Assembly: GCF_014773485.1 (NCBI RefSeq)
Contig: NZ_JACXBP010000001.1
Span: 248,001 to 312,000 of the forward strand
Length of the DNA: 64,000 nt
Source: Erwinia aphidicola
GTDB lineage: Bacteria; Pseudomonadota; Gammaproteobacteria; Enterobacterales; Enterobacteriaceae
Direction: 5' to 3'
The position numbers were made by a program, and so were the translations under genes. The notes below the pieces were generated by a model that saw only the letters and a program-made list of their open reading frames with translations, had not been told where the DNA came from and made no database searches. Below, piece after piece: positions 46,759-55,524 of this stretch (position 1 is the first letter of the stretch; each line of letters starts with the position of its first letter).

Positions 46759-48815
46759 CCTACCGCGTTGGCGTCGATATCGGCGGCTCGTTTACTGACT
46801 TTGCGCTGCTTGACGAGCGTGATAACAGCATCCGCACCCTGAAAGTCTTGTCGCGGCCCGACAGCCCCGGCAGTGAAATTACCACCGGGCTGGCGGCGTT
46901 TCAGCAGCGCGATGGCATCAATCCGGCTGATATCCACTACTTCACCCACGGCACCACCGTTGGCGTGAATGCGGTGATCCAGCGCAAAGGCGTCAAGCTG
47001 GCGCTGTTCGCCACCGAGGGCTTCTGCGACGTGCTGGAGCTGGCCCGCCTGAAAATCCCTCATATCCACGACCTGTTCTCACGCCGCCCGGCCCCGCTGA
47101 TCGCCCGCGACCGCGTCTTCGCCATCAAAGAGCGCAGCGACCGCGACGGCAACGTGCTGCAGCCGGTCGAGCGCCAGAGCGTGGTAGACGCGGTAGACAG
47201 GGCGCGCGCTGCGGGGTGCCAGGGGATAGTCGTCTCGCTGCTGCATAGCTATCGCAACGGCAGTAACGAAGCGCAGGTGCGCGCGATCGTCGCCGAAATT
47301 GCTCCCGATCTGCTGACCTCCTGCTCGGCCGAGATCTGGCCGATTATCCGTGAATACGAACGCACCATCACTGCGGTGATCAACGCCTATGTACAGCCAA
47401 AAGTGATCTACTACCTTGACTCGTTCGAACGCGCCCTGAAAGAGATGGGCGTGCCGGTGCCGCCGCGCATCACCAAATCCAACGGTGGAGTGATGGCGCT
47501 GGCGCAGGCCAAAGCCGAGTGCGTACAGATGGTGCTATCCGGCACCGCTTCCGGCGTGATGGGCGCCAGCTATATTGCCGAAAGCTGCGGCTTTGACCGC
47601 CTGCTTAGCCTCGATATCGGCGGCACCAGCGCCGATGTGGCGGTGATTATCGATGGCCGCCCGGAGTACGGCAGTGGCGAAATTATCGGGGATTTCCCAA
47701 TCTACATTCCGTCAGTGTCGGTCACCTCGGTGGGTCAGGGCGGCGGGTCGATCGCCTGGATCGACAGTCTCGGCGTCCTGCAGGTCGGGCCGGACAGCGC
47801 CGGTTCGCTGCCGGGGCCAGTCTGCTTCCGGCGCGGCGGTAGCGAAGCCACCGCGACCGATGCCTTTGCCGCCTGCGGGCTCATTGGTCACGGCGACCTC
47901 GGCTATAACGCGGTGCAGGTCGACGTGGCCGGGGCGCGCGCGGCGGTGGAAAAACTGGCGGCACCGCTCGGTATCAGTATTGAGGAGACGGCGGAAAATA
48001 TTATCGCGCTGGCGATCTCCAGCATGTACAGCGACACCAGTGGGCTGATTTCACGCTTCGGCCTCGATCCCCGTGAGTTCTACTTCCTCGCTTTCGGCGG
48101 CGCCGGGCCGATGATGGGCTGCTTCCTGGCGCGTGAGCTGAAGCTGAAAGGCGTCGTGGTTCCCCCTACGCCTGGGGTGCTGTCGGCGCTTGGCGGGCTG
48201 GTGGCCGACATAAAAAATGACTTTATCCGCACGCTGTACTGCGAGCTGACGCTGGCGGTCATGGACGATTTGCAGGTCAACGCGAGCGAACTCCGTCGCG
48301 AAGCCGAAGGCTGGCTGGCGCGGGAATACGGTGCCGATCTGCCGTATCAGCTGAGCTTCTCCGCCGATATGCGCTACCGCGGTCAGTCGTTTGAAATTGA
48401 CGTGGCGCTGCAGGAAGCCTGGCTACTGGCGGGCGATCTCGCCGCCGTGCGTGCGGCATTTGATGCCCATCACACGCGCCTGTTCGGTCACCACGACCAG
48501 CACGCGGCGGTACAGCTGATCAACCTGCGGCTGGTGCTCTCCTCACCGACGCCGAAACCGCGCCTCAGCACGCTGGCGCAGGCCACTGTTCCGGTGGACG
48601 TAGTGCGTGAAGTGGACGCGTGGATCGACGGCCAGTGGTGGCAGGTTGGCGTGGTCGCCCGCAGCGCGCTATTGGCCGGGCACCAGCTGGATGGCCCGGT
48701 GATTATCACCCAGGACGACTGTACCACCTGTGTTCCACCGCAGATGCAGGTCGACGTCGACCGCTTTGGCAACCTGATTATTACCCCGCAAACCGGAGCG
48801 CATCATGGCAATTGA
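46755..48815 (+). CDS. Hydantoinase/oxoprolinase family protein, subunit A (HyuA)
   Basis: 686 residues. ASKHA-fold ATPase subunit with two phosphate-binding motifs (RVGVDIGGSFTDFALLD and SLDIGGTSADVAVI) and the FTHGTTVGVNAVIQRKG motif. With subunit B, members hydrolyse 5-oxoproline or N-methylhydantoin, or carboxylate ketones, at the cost of ATP. The substrate is not decided by sequence. Overlaps hyuB by 11 bases. Confidence 0.85.
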   Translation: MTYRVGVDIGGSFTDFALLDERDNSIRTLKVLSRPDSPGSEITTGLAAFQQRDGINPADIHYFTHGTTVGVNAVIQRKGVKLALFATEGFCDVLELARLKIPHIHDLFSRRPAPLIARDRVFAIKERSDRDGNVLQPVERQSVVDAVDRARAAGCQGIVVSLLHSYRNGSNEAQVRAIVAEIAPDLLTSCSAEIWPIIREYERTITAVINAYVQPKVIYYLDSFERALKEMGVPVPPRITKSNGGVMALAQAKAECVQMVLSGTASGVMGASYIAESCGFDRLLSLDIGGTSADVAVIIDGRPEYGSGEIIGDFPIYIPSVSVTSVGQGGGSIAWIDSLGVLQVGPDSAGSLPGPVCFRRGGSEATATDAFAACGLIGHGDLGYNAVQVDVAGARAAVEKLAAPLGISIEETAENIIALAISSMYSDTSGLISRFGLDPREFYFLAFGGAGPMMGCFLARELKLKGVVVPPTPGVLSALGGLVADIKNDFIRTLYCELTLAVMDDLQVNASELRREAEGWLAREYGADLPYQLSFSADMRYRGQSFEIDVALQEAWLLAGDLAAVRAAFDAHHTRLFGHHDQHAAVQLINLRLVLSSPTPKPRLSTLAQATVPVDVVREVDAWIDGQWWQVGVVARSALLAGHQLDGPVIITQDDCTTCVPPQMQVDVDRFGNLIITPQTGAHHGN

Positions 48816-50793
48816 TGGTCGTAACCTGCAAATCCTCGCTAACTACTGCGCGGCCGCCGCCGATGCGATGGCGTTTACCCTGATGCGCACCGCCCACTCG
48901 ACCTTTGTTAAAGAGACGGAGGACTTCTCCTGCCAGATCGTCAGCCGCAGCGGAATGGCGTTTGCCTCACCGCGCAGCTTCGGCGCGCCGTGGTACAGCG
49001 GTATCGACTACGGCCCGGTACTGGAACTGATCGACGGCTACCGGGAAGGGGACATCTGCATCACTAACGACGCCTACGCGGGCAATGTGGCCACCCATTC
49101 GCCGGATATCCATATCTGGAAGCCGGTGTTTTATCAAGGTGAGATCGCGTGCTTTGTGGTCGGGCATATCCACAATACCGACGTCGGCGGCGCTGTTCCG
49201 GCCTCGCTGTCGCGCTCGCTGAGTGAAATTGTGCAGGAGGGGATCCGCATTCCGCCGCTAAAAATCATCAGCGCTGGGGTGCTGAACGAAGAGGTGGCGC
49301 GCATAATGCGCCTCAATGTCCGTGCGCCGGATCAGAACTGGGGCGACTTCAACGCGCAGATCGCCTCGGTCAACATCGGCGAACGCAAGGTGCAGGAGAT
49401 TATCGCCCGCTTCGGCATTGACGATTTCCTCAGCGGTATTGAGGGGATTCTCGACTATGCCGAGCAGCAGGCACGCAGCATAATCAGCACTATTCCCGAC
49501 GGCGACTATTTTTACGCCGACTATGCCGATGAAGACGGTGAGGGCGGCTATCCGTGCCGCATCGCCGTCACGCTGCGGGTAACGGGCGAGCGGCTGGAGC
49601 TGGATTATACCGGCAGCGATCCGCAGCTGATGTCGTCGCTGAATATGCCCACCGGCGGGCGCGAGCGTCATCCGCTGGCGCTGGTCGGCGTCACCTATGT
49701 GCTCTCTACCCTTGACCGTTCGCTGCTGCTCAATGCCGGAACGCTGCGCCCGACGCGGGCTATTCTGCCGCCTGGCAGCATTATGAACTGCGAAGCGCCA
49801 GCGGCGGTGGGAATGCGCTCACTGACCTGCGCGATGTCGCAGATCGCCACCGTGGGGGCTTTCTCGCTGGCGATGCCGGAGCGCCTGCCGGCCAATTCGC
49901 CGGGCGGCAATTCCATTATCAATATTCGCACCGTTGACGGGCAGAACCGCAGCGTGGTGGCCTCGCTCGGCCCGGTAGGCGGCGGCGCGGGTGGCACGCC
50001 AAGGCACGATGGCCCGGACGGTTCGGGCGGCCTCTCGGCGTTCCTGAAAAATACCCCCATCGAGATTAACGAAGCGGAGGTGCCGGTACGCTTTCATCGC
50101 TACGGTTTGGCCGCCGACAGCGCCGGGGCCGGGGAGTTTCGCGGCGGGCTGGCAACGGAGATGGCGTTTGAGGTGTTCGCACCCAATACCACCATTACGG
50201 CGCGAAACCGTAACCGCTCGGTGTTCTCTTCGGCGGGCGCCGCCGGTGGCCGGGCGGGCAGCACTTCGTGGTTCCGCACCGAACACGCCGACGGGCGCGT
50301 CACTGAACACGGCAATACTGATGTGATCCACTGCGGGCCGGGGGATGTGGTGGCGATCAAAGGGCCGGGCGCGGGCGGCTACGGGCTGGCGAAGAACCGC
50401 AGCCTGCAGGCGGTATTGCAAGATGTGCAGTGCGGTTTTGTCAGCGAACAGGCGGCGCGCGAGCAGTACGGCGTGGCGCTGCAGTACGGAGAGATTGACG
50501 AGGTCGGCAGCGCCCGTCTGCGCAGCGCGATGGCGGATGCCAGCGGGGAACACTTTGACGTGGGCAGCGCCCGACGCGAGTTTGAAAGCCTGTGGACGCC
50601 GCAGCGCTATCAGCTGCTCACCAACTTCCTCGCGCAGCGCCCGGTCGTGTGGCGTCACTTCCTCAAGCACCAGGTGTTTGCGGCAGTGCAGGCAGGTGAA
50701 GGCCGTGAATTAGCGCTCGATCAGCAAATGTCTCAGCTGTTTGCGCGCTTATTACAACGCTTCCCGGCGCTGAACGTCCCGCAATCAATGTAA
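48805..50793 (+). CDS. Hydantoinase family protein, subunit B (HyuB)
   Basis: 662 residues. Typical opening (NYCAAAADAMAFTLMRTAHS, then TEDFSCQIVSRSG), GDICITNDAYAGNVATHSPD and GGNSIINIRT. Larger catalytic partner of the upstream HyuA. Cytoplasmic. No transporter or racemase gene is adjacent that would name the substrate. Confidence 0.85.
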   Translation: MAIDGRNLQILANYCAAAADAMAFTLMRTAHSTFVKETEDFSCQIVSRSGMAFASPRSFGAPWYSGIDYGPVLELIDGYREGDICITNDAYAGNVATHSPDIHIWKPVFYQGEIACFVVGHIHNTDVGGAVPASLSRSLSEIVQEGIRIPPLKIISAGVLNEEVARIMRLNVRAPDQNWGDFNAQIASVNIGERKVQEIIARFGIDDFLSGIEGILDYAEQQARSIISTIPDGDYFYADYADEDGEGGYPCRIAVTLRVTGERLELDYTGSDPQLMSSLNMPTGGRERHPLALVGVTYVLSTLDRSLLLNAGTLRPTRAILPPGSIMNCEAPAAVGMRSLTCAMSQIATVGAFSLAMPERLPANSPGGNSIINIRTVDGQNRSVVASLGPVGGGAGGTPRHDGPDGSGGLSAFLKNTPIEINEAEVPVRFHRYGLAADSAGAGEFRGGLATEMAFEVFAPNTTITARNRNRSVFSSAGAAGGRAGSTSWFRTEHADGRVTEHGNTDVIHCGPGDVVAIKGPGAGGYGLAKNRSLQAVLQDVQCGFVSEQAAREQYGVALQYGEIDEVGSARLRSAMADASGEHFDVGSARREFESLWTPQRYQLLTNFLAQRPVVWRHFLKHQVFAAVQAGEGRELALDQQMSQLFARLLQRFPALNVPQSM

Positions 50794-50833
50794 CGCTGAT
50801 GTAGGGCCCTGCTGAATTTTGCGATCCGTGCCG

Positions 50834-50867
50834 GAAAACAAAATTTGCCGGGGTTTTTTTATCGGCT
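50834..50867 (+). terminator. Probable terminator after hyuB
   Basis: CCGG ... CCGG stem with A/T pairs below it and a run of T's (GGGGTTTTTTT), 40-70 bases after the hyuB stop. The stem has a mismatch. Confidence 0.65.
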
Positions 50868-50958
50868 TCATTAATGTTTTTCTATTTTTAACCGGGTAGG
50901 ATTATCGGGTAGATAATAAACAGTGGGTTTATTAGTGGAATAAGTAAGAGAGGTTAAG

Positions 50959-51150
50959 ATGGATTTCAACCTGAAGGATTTTGTCAGTGCGATAGGGGGT
51001 GGGCTTGGTTTGGGGTTTGGCCTTTCAAGCCTGGTTCCCGTGCTTGTTCCTTCCGTAGTCTACAGCGATTACATCTGGAAGTGTGGCGCTATTTCTGGAG
51101 CAGTGGTACTGAGTGCTCTTTATCTCTACTCGGCATGGAGAGCTAAATGA
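50959..51150 (+). CDS. Small unknown membrane protein
   Basis: 63 residues with two hydrophobic helices (about 10-34, Gly/Leu-rich, and 42-58). Not recognised. AGAGAGG lies before the ATG and a -10-like TAGATAAT sits about 45 bases further upstream. Its stop overlaps the next start (ATGA), so the two are co-translated. The DNA looks more AT-rich than its neighbours, hinting at acquisition. Confidence 0.7.
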   Translation: MDFNLKDFVSAIGGGLGLGFGLSSLVPVLVPSVVYSDYIWKCGAISGAVVLSALYLYSAWRAK

Positions 51151-51479
51151 TGGAGTCAGCCTGGTATTTCCCGCACAACGGTCAGCAGTTGGGAGTATTC
51201 TATTTAACGATTTGCGTTATCTATTTATTAATTCACTTAATATGGGAGAGATATAGTGTGCGCGGACCACTTTTTTCCCTGAAAAATATGCATCTTAAGG
51301 CGGCCCTGGTTTTCTCCAGCACGACAATGGCATCCAGCCTGCTTTTTGTGGTGATCGTCTTCGATCTGGAAAATCCGCTGCGCTATTCGGATGCCTTTGT
51401 CCTGCCGCTGGTTATTTCAGCGCTGTGCGGGATATTTGTCTCGCTCTCCTCGCTTGATCCGGAAGCGGGGGTGAGATAA
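51147..51479 (+). CDS. Unknown three-helix membrane protein
   Basis: 110 residues. Hydrophobic segments near 16-33 (VFYLTICVIYLLIHLIW), 50-68 (AALVFSSTTMASSLLFVVIV) and 83-100 (FVLPLVISALCGIFVSLSSL). Not recognised. Tandem ATGs at 51147 and 51150. Forms a two-gene operon with the preceding small membrane protein; nothing around it explains its role. Confidence 0.7.
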   Translation: MMESAWYFPHNGQQLGVFYLTICVIYLLIHLIWERYSVRGPLFSLKNMHLKAALVFSSTTMASSLLFVVIVFDLENPLRYSDAFVLPLVISALCGIFVSLSSLDPEAGVR

Positions 51480-51484
51480 TTAAA

Positions 51485-51502
51485 GGTCGGGCATGCCCGA
51501 CC
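51485..51502. repeat. Perfect 18-bp palindrome between convergent genes
   Basis: GGTCGGGCA and its exact complement TGCCCGACC, five bases after the stop of the membrane-protein gene and six before that of the O-methyltransferase. Same GGCATGCC core as 16263-16282 and 29431-29450. Confidence 0.7.
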
Positions 51503-51508
51503 CCAACA

Positions 51509-52168
51509 TTATTTGACCAGCGCCAGCGAAAAGCCATCCCAGCCTTTGGCGCCCACGGTTTGAATCGCGGTGGCGTCAAGGCGCGGATGGCTGCCCATCA
51601 TCGACAAAAAATCACGCACGCCCTGCAGGTTCCAGTCGCTGGTGTCGCCGTCGGCCACGCGTCCGTTGCGGATCACGTTATCGCCAATAATTAACGTTCC
51701 GGAACGGGAATAGGTAATCGCCCATTCAAGGTAAGCCGGGTTATTACGCTTGTCGGCATCGATGAAAATCATATCGAACGGCGCGGACCCGGCGAGAGTG
51801 GGCAGGGTATCCAGCGCTGCGCCGACGCGGATAGTTACCTTACTCTCCAGCCCGGCATGACGGATGTTTTTCGCCGCAATTTCGGCATGATGCGCTTCAT
51901 ATTCCAGGGTGATCACTTTGCCATCCTCCGGCAGCGCACGAGCCAGCCAGATGGTGCTGTAGCCGCCCAGCGTGCCAATCTCCAGAATGCGTTTTGCCCC
52001 GACCATTCTGGCGAACAGCTGCAGCAGCTTGCCCTGATTGGGTGCGACATCAATTGCCGGTAAACCCGCCGCCTGGTTCGCCTCCAGCGCCGCAAGCAGT
52101 GCCTCATCCTGCACCACCAGCTGCTCCACCAGATAGTCGTCGACCTGCGCCCAGCGTTGTTGATTCAT
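51509..52168 (-). CDS. Class I SAM-dependent O-methyltransferase
   Basis: 219 residues. Rossmann SAM motif RILEIGTLGGYSTIWLARAL, metal-binding DADKRNNPAYLEWA and IIGDNVIRNGRV: the pattern of the cation-dependent catechol/caffeoyl-CoA O-methyltransferase group. Likely methylates a catechol-like small molecule; substrate unknown. AGGGA before the ATG. Confidence 0.9.
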   Translation of the reverse strand: MNQQRWAQVDDYLVEQLVVQDEALLAALEANQAAGLPAIDVAPNQGKLLQLFARMVGAKRILEIGTLGGYSTIWLARALPEDGKVITLEYEAHHAEIAAKNIRHAGLESKVTIRVGAALDTLPTLAGSAPFDMIFIDADKRNNPAYLEWAITYSRSGTLIIGDNVIRNGRVADGDTSDWNLQGVRDFLSMMGSHPRLDATAIQTVGAKGWDGFSLALVK

Positions 52169-52266
52169 CGTTTGTCCCTGCTGAATGGTAAATCGCTAAT
52201 TATAGATGGGTTGAGGCGGGCGAGATGCCACAGCAGGGGGATATTTTTGATGTATGCAGGTCTACT

Positions 52267-52345
52267 GTAGTGGCCGACCTTCTTTTCCGGTCGGCCTTCA
52301 GCAAAATAGTGCGGGTTGACCGAAAAAGAGGGTCAACCCCTACGC
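52267..52345. repeat. REPIN-like pair of palindromic repeats
   Basis: Two related hairpins in opposite orientation: GGCCGACC / GGTCGGCC (52272-52296, loop TTCTTTTCC) and GGGTTGACC / GGTCAACCC (52313-52339, loop GAAAAAGAG), each flanked by GTAG or CTAC on the outside. A truncated third piece, GGTCGGCCTTCAG, is at 52369-52381. They fill the gap between the O-methyltransferase and MFS genes. Confidence 0.65.
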
Positions 52346-52390
52346 CGTCACCCTGGCAACAAATTGCGGGTCGGCCTTCAGTTAGCGATA

Positions 52391-53566
52391 TCAGTTGCGG
52401 CAGGTTTCCTGCTGCGGCGATCGCGCATCGGGGATAAGGGTTAACAGCCCGCAGAACGCCATGCCAACGCCAATCCACAGCGGGGCGCTCAGGCCAAAGC
52501 CGTACTCAATGCCCAGCCCGCCGAGCAGCGACCCCAGCATCAGGCCGAGGGTGATCATCGAAGCGTGCAGCGTATTCACCAGCTGACGGTTGCCGGCCGC
52601 GCCCATCACCCGCGTCACCATCGCCGGGTTCATCGTTACCCCGGTCAAGCCAACGCCGACCACCGCCGCCACGGCAATCACCGGCTGCGCAATGTAAAGC
52701 GCAAACAGCGTCATAAACAGCATCAGGCACAGCAGGCCAAAGATAATCACCGGCAGCGCAAAGCGCTGTGCCAGCCTGCCGACCACCGCATTACCCAGTA
52801 CCGTAGCGGCGCCGTAAATCACCAGTAGCCAGGTAATGCTCCCGGCGCTAAAGCCAGTCTCGTTGCTCAGGATCGGCGTGAAGTAGCTGAAGCCGGCAAA
52901 GGTCGCGCCGATGATCATCATGCTGGTACTGTAAGTGCGCCACAGCAGCGGGTTTTTCAGCGCCCGCAGCTCGTCGCCCAGACTGATATCTTCCGCATGC
53001 AACGATTTTGGCAACGTCAGCCGCGTCAGCCACAGCGCCAGCAGCGTAATCCCCACCACCGACCAGAAGCTGACGCGCCAGCCCGCGAGGTTCCCAATAA
53101 AGCTCGCCAGCGGCAGACCGATAACGGTGCCGATCATCAGCCCACCCAGCACCACGGTGATCGCACGTGAGATCAGCTCTGGCTTAACCAGCCTGACGCC
53201 AGTACTCACCGCGCAGCCAATGAATGCCCCGGCAACCGCCCCGGTCATAATGCGCGCCGCCATCAGCAGCGGGTAGTTGCTGGCAATGGCACCGAGCGCC
53301 TGGCTGGTAATAAACAGCCCGAGGAGAATAAACAGCCCGCGGCGCGGCGGCTGCTTCAGCAGCAGCAGGGTTAGCAGCGGGCCGCCGAGCGCCATCGCCA
53401 GCGCATACACAGTGATCAAATAGCCCGCCATCGGCAGGCTGATGTGCAGGTCGGCCGTCATGATATTCATCATCGCCGCCACCTGGAATTCGCTGGTTAC
53501 CATGGCAAAAACGCCGAATCCCAGCGTATACACGGCCGCAGGCAGAGAAGTGGAAGTTGCAGACAT
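52391..53566 (-). CDS. MFS transporter, DHA1 (drug:H+ antiporter) type
   Basis: 391 residues, 12 predicted membrane segments. The DHA1-type opening (VYTLGFGVFAMVTSEFQVAA) and ARIMTGAVAGAFIG resemble the AraJ/CmlA-type exporters. Substrate unknown: drug or sugar efflux. Not clearly in an operon with the O-methyltransferase (222-base gap with repeats). Confidence 0.88.
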   Translation of the reverse strand: MSATSTSLPAAVYTLGFGVFAMVTSEFQVAAMMNIMTADLHISLPMAGYLITVYALAMALGGPLLTLLLLKQPPRRGLFILLGLFITSQALGAIASNYPLLMAARIMTGAVAGAFIGCAVSTGVRLVKPELISRAITVVLGGLMIGTVIGLPLASFIGNLAGWRVSFWSVVGITLLALWLTRLTLPKSLHAEDISLGDELRALKNPLLWRTYSTSMMIIGATFAGFSYFTPILSNETGFSAGSITWLLVIYGAATVLGNAVVGRLAQRFALPVIIFGLLCLMLFMTLFALYIAQPVIAVAAVVGVGLTGVTMNPAMVTRVMGAAGNRQLVNTLHASMITLGLMLGSLLGGLGIEYGFGLSAPLWIGVGMAFCGLLTLIPDARSPQQETCRN

Positions 53567-53690
53567 AACGTTTCCCGGAGAAGAAGAAGCAAAGAGGCAA
53601 AGTGTAGACGTTGTTCTGTGTTTGCTAGTTAGCGCACCATGCTCACCACTCGCGGCGCTTTTTAAAAACCTTCATCACTCCTTAACCGCA

Positions 53691-53712
53691 CTGTCACACA
53701 ACCTGGCCATCT
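53691..53712 (+). promoter_or_regulatory. Weak Pho-box-like sequence upstream of phnF
   Basis: CTGTCACACAA is a good first Pho-box unit, but the next 11 bases (CCTGGCCATCT) fit poorly. It is about 97 bases upstream of phnF, where PhoB control would be expected for a C-P lyase operon. Treat as a possibility. Confidence 0.3.
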
Positions 53713-53788
53713 TGGTGTGCAACCCGGTGGGGAGCTTAAGGCACATTGCCTCCCCCGCTGAACGGACGGTTTCGCGGAGATTTTTTAC

Positions 53789-54508
53789 ATGCTCAACTTA
53801 TCCAGACATCCGACCACTTTGTATCAGGCCATCGCCGCCCAGCTGGAGGAGGAGCTGCGCAACCGCTATCGCTGCGGGGAGTACCTGCCCTCCGAAAAAC
53901 AGCTGGCCGCAAACTATGCCGTCAATCGCCACACCCTGCGCCGTGCGGTGGATGAGCTGGTGGATAAAGGGCTGGTTCAGCGCCGCCAGGGCGTGGGTAT
54001 TCTGGTGCTGATGCGCCCGTATAACTACCCGCTGCATGCCCAGGCGCGCTTCAGCCAGAACCTGCTGGAGCAGGGTAGCCACCCGACCAGCGAGCGTCTG
54101 CTGGCGGTACTGCGCCCGTGCAATGCGGAAGTCGCCAGCGCACTGGCGTGCAAAGAGGGCGACACGGTTGTCCACCTGCGCACGCTGCGCCGGGTCAACG
54201 GCGTGCCGGTCTGCGTGATTAACCACTACCTGCCCGATCTCAGCTGGTGGCCGCAGCTACAGCAGTTTAACAGCGGCTCACTGCACGATTTCATTCAGCA
54301 GCACCTCACCGCCGGGCTGACGCGCAAGCAGACGCGCATCACCGCCCGCCGCGCCCAGGCAAAAGAGAGTGGCCTGCTGGAAGTGGCCCTGCACGCGCCG
54401 CTGCTGTGCGTGCGCACCCTGAATACCTGTACCGACAGCGGCAGCATGGCGGAATACTCCGTCAGCCTGACGCGTGCCGATATGATCGAACTGACGCTGG
54501 AGCACTAA
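53789..54508 (+). CDS. phnF: GntR-family regulator PhnF
   Basis: 239 residues. N-terminal winged helix (YLPSEKQLAANYAVNRHTLR) and a C-terminal UTRA effector domain (SARRAQAKESGLLEVALHAP region). Likely represses the phn operon it heads. A 222-base gap separates it from the divergent MFS gene. The phnG ATG follows the stop directly. Confidence 0.92.
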   Translation: MLNLSRHPTTLYQAIAAQLEEELRNRYRCGEYLPSEKQLAANYAVNRHTLRRAVDELVDKGLVQRRQGVGILVLMRPYNYPLHAQARFSQNLLEQGSHPTSERLLAVLRPCNAEVASALACKEGDTVVHLRTLRRVNGVPVCVINHYLPDLSWWPQLQQFNSGSLHDFIQQHLTAGLTRKQTRITARRAQAKESGLLEVALHAPLLCVRTLNTCTDSGSMAEYSVSLTRADMIELTLEH

Positions 54509-54949
54509 ATGGAAGCAAACAAGGCACGTCAGCACTGGCTCTCCGTGCTGGCCCACAGCCAGCCTGCAGAGTTGCTGGCGCACTGGCCGCAGGATCTGAA
54601 GGCGGATTATCAGCTGCTGCGCCCGGCAGAAACCGGCCTGACTCGCCTGCAGGCGCGCATGGGCGGCACCGGTAAACGCTTTATTCTGGGCGATACCACC
54701 GTGACCCGTGCCGTGGTGCGGCTGCCAAACGGGCTGTGCGGATACAGCTACATTCTTGGCCGCGATAAAGATCATGCCGAACGCTGTGCGCTGCTGGATG
54801 CCCTGCTGCAAAGCGACGGTATGCCGCATCTGCATCAGCACATTATTGCGCCGCTGGCGGCCCTGCGTCAGGAGCAGCAGACGCTGCGCTCACGCGAAGT
54901 GGCCAGCAGCCGCGTTGACTTCTTTACCCTTGTCCGGGGAGATAACTGA
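54509..54949 (+). CDS. phnG: C-P lyase core subunit PhnG
   Basis: 146 residues. Part of the PhnGHIJ core that exchanges the adenine of ATP for a phosphonate (nucleosidase step, with PhnI). Seen: LRPAETGLTRLQARMGGTG, RFILGDTTVTRAVVRL. One base shared with phnH. Confidence 0.93.
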   Translation: MEANKARQHWLSVLAHSQPAELLAHWPQDLKADYQLLRPAETGLTRLQARMGGTGKRFILGDTTVTRAVVRLPNGLCGYSYILGRDKDHAERCALLDALLQSDGMPHLHQHIIAPLAALRQEQQTLRSREVASSRVDFFTLVRGDN

Positions 54950-55524
54950 TGACCTTACTTGCCAGCTTTAGCCATCCTGTCGCTGATGCCCAGCGCGCCT
55001 TTCGCCGCATTCTGAAAGCGATGAGCGAGCCGGGCGTAATGGTGTCGTTGCCCGCGCTGCCGGCCTGGGGGCGTGCTTCTCCGGCCGCCACGGCGGTATT
55101 AATGACGCTGGTCGACCGCGAAACGCCGCTGTGGATCGACCAGGCGCTGAACGATGATGCGCTGCTCAGCAACTTGCGTTTCCATACCGGGGCGCCGGTC
55201 ACCGCGCGCACCGACGCCCCCTTTGCCCTGCTGCACGCCGCTGACGGCACGGAGATAAGCCAGTTCTCTGCGGGGGATAACGTCGCGCCGGAGAAAAGCA
55301 CCACGCTGATTATCGACGTGCCTGCCCTGAGCGGCGGACTGACGTTACGCCTGCGCGGGCCGGGCCTGATGGAGCGCCGCGCCATTGCGCCGCAGCTGCC
55401 GGAAAGCGTGCTCAGCTACCTGCGTAACCGCGCGCATCACTTCCCGCAGGGCATCGACCTGATCTTTACCTGCGGTGAAAACATGATGGCGCTGCCGCGC
55501 AGCACCGTTGTGGAGGTGTGCTGA
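54949..55524 (+). CDS. phnH: C-P lyase core subunit PhnH
   Basis: 191 residues. MTLLASFSHPVADAQRAFRR, then LPQGIDLIFTCGENMMALPR at the C terminus, both typical. Structural subunit of the C-P lyase core. Its last bases overlap the phnI ATG (ATGA-type). Confidence 0.94.
   Translation: MTLLASFSHPVADAQRAFRRILKAMSEPGVMVSLPALPAWGRASPAATAVLMTLVDRETPLWIDQALNDDALLSNLRFHTGAPVTARTDAPFALLHAADGTEISQFSAGDNVAPEKSTTLIIDVPALSGGLTLRLRGPGLMERRAIAPQLPESVLSYLRNRAHHFPQGIDLIFTCGENMMALPRSTVVEVC

Noticed and set aside
49819-50670. 283-codon minus-strand frame opposite hyuB
   Set aside because: Antisense shadow in GC-rich coding DNA.
53442-54011. 189-codon plus-strand frame spanning the MFS-phnF gap
   Set aside because: It overlaps the MFS gene and then enters phnF in another frame; no homology is visible.
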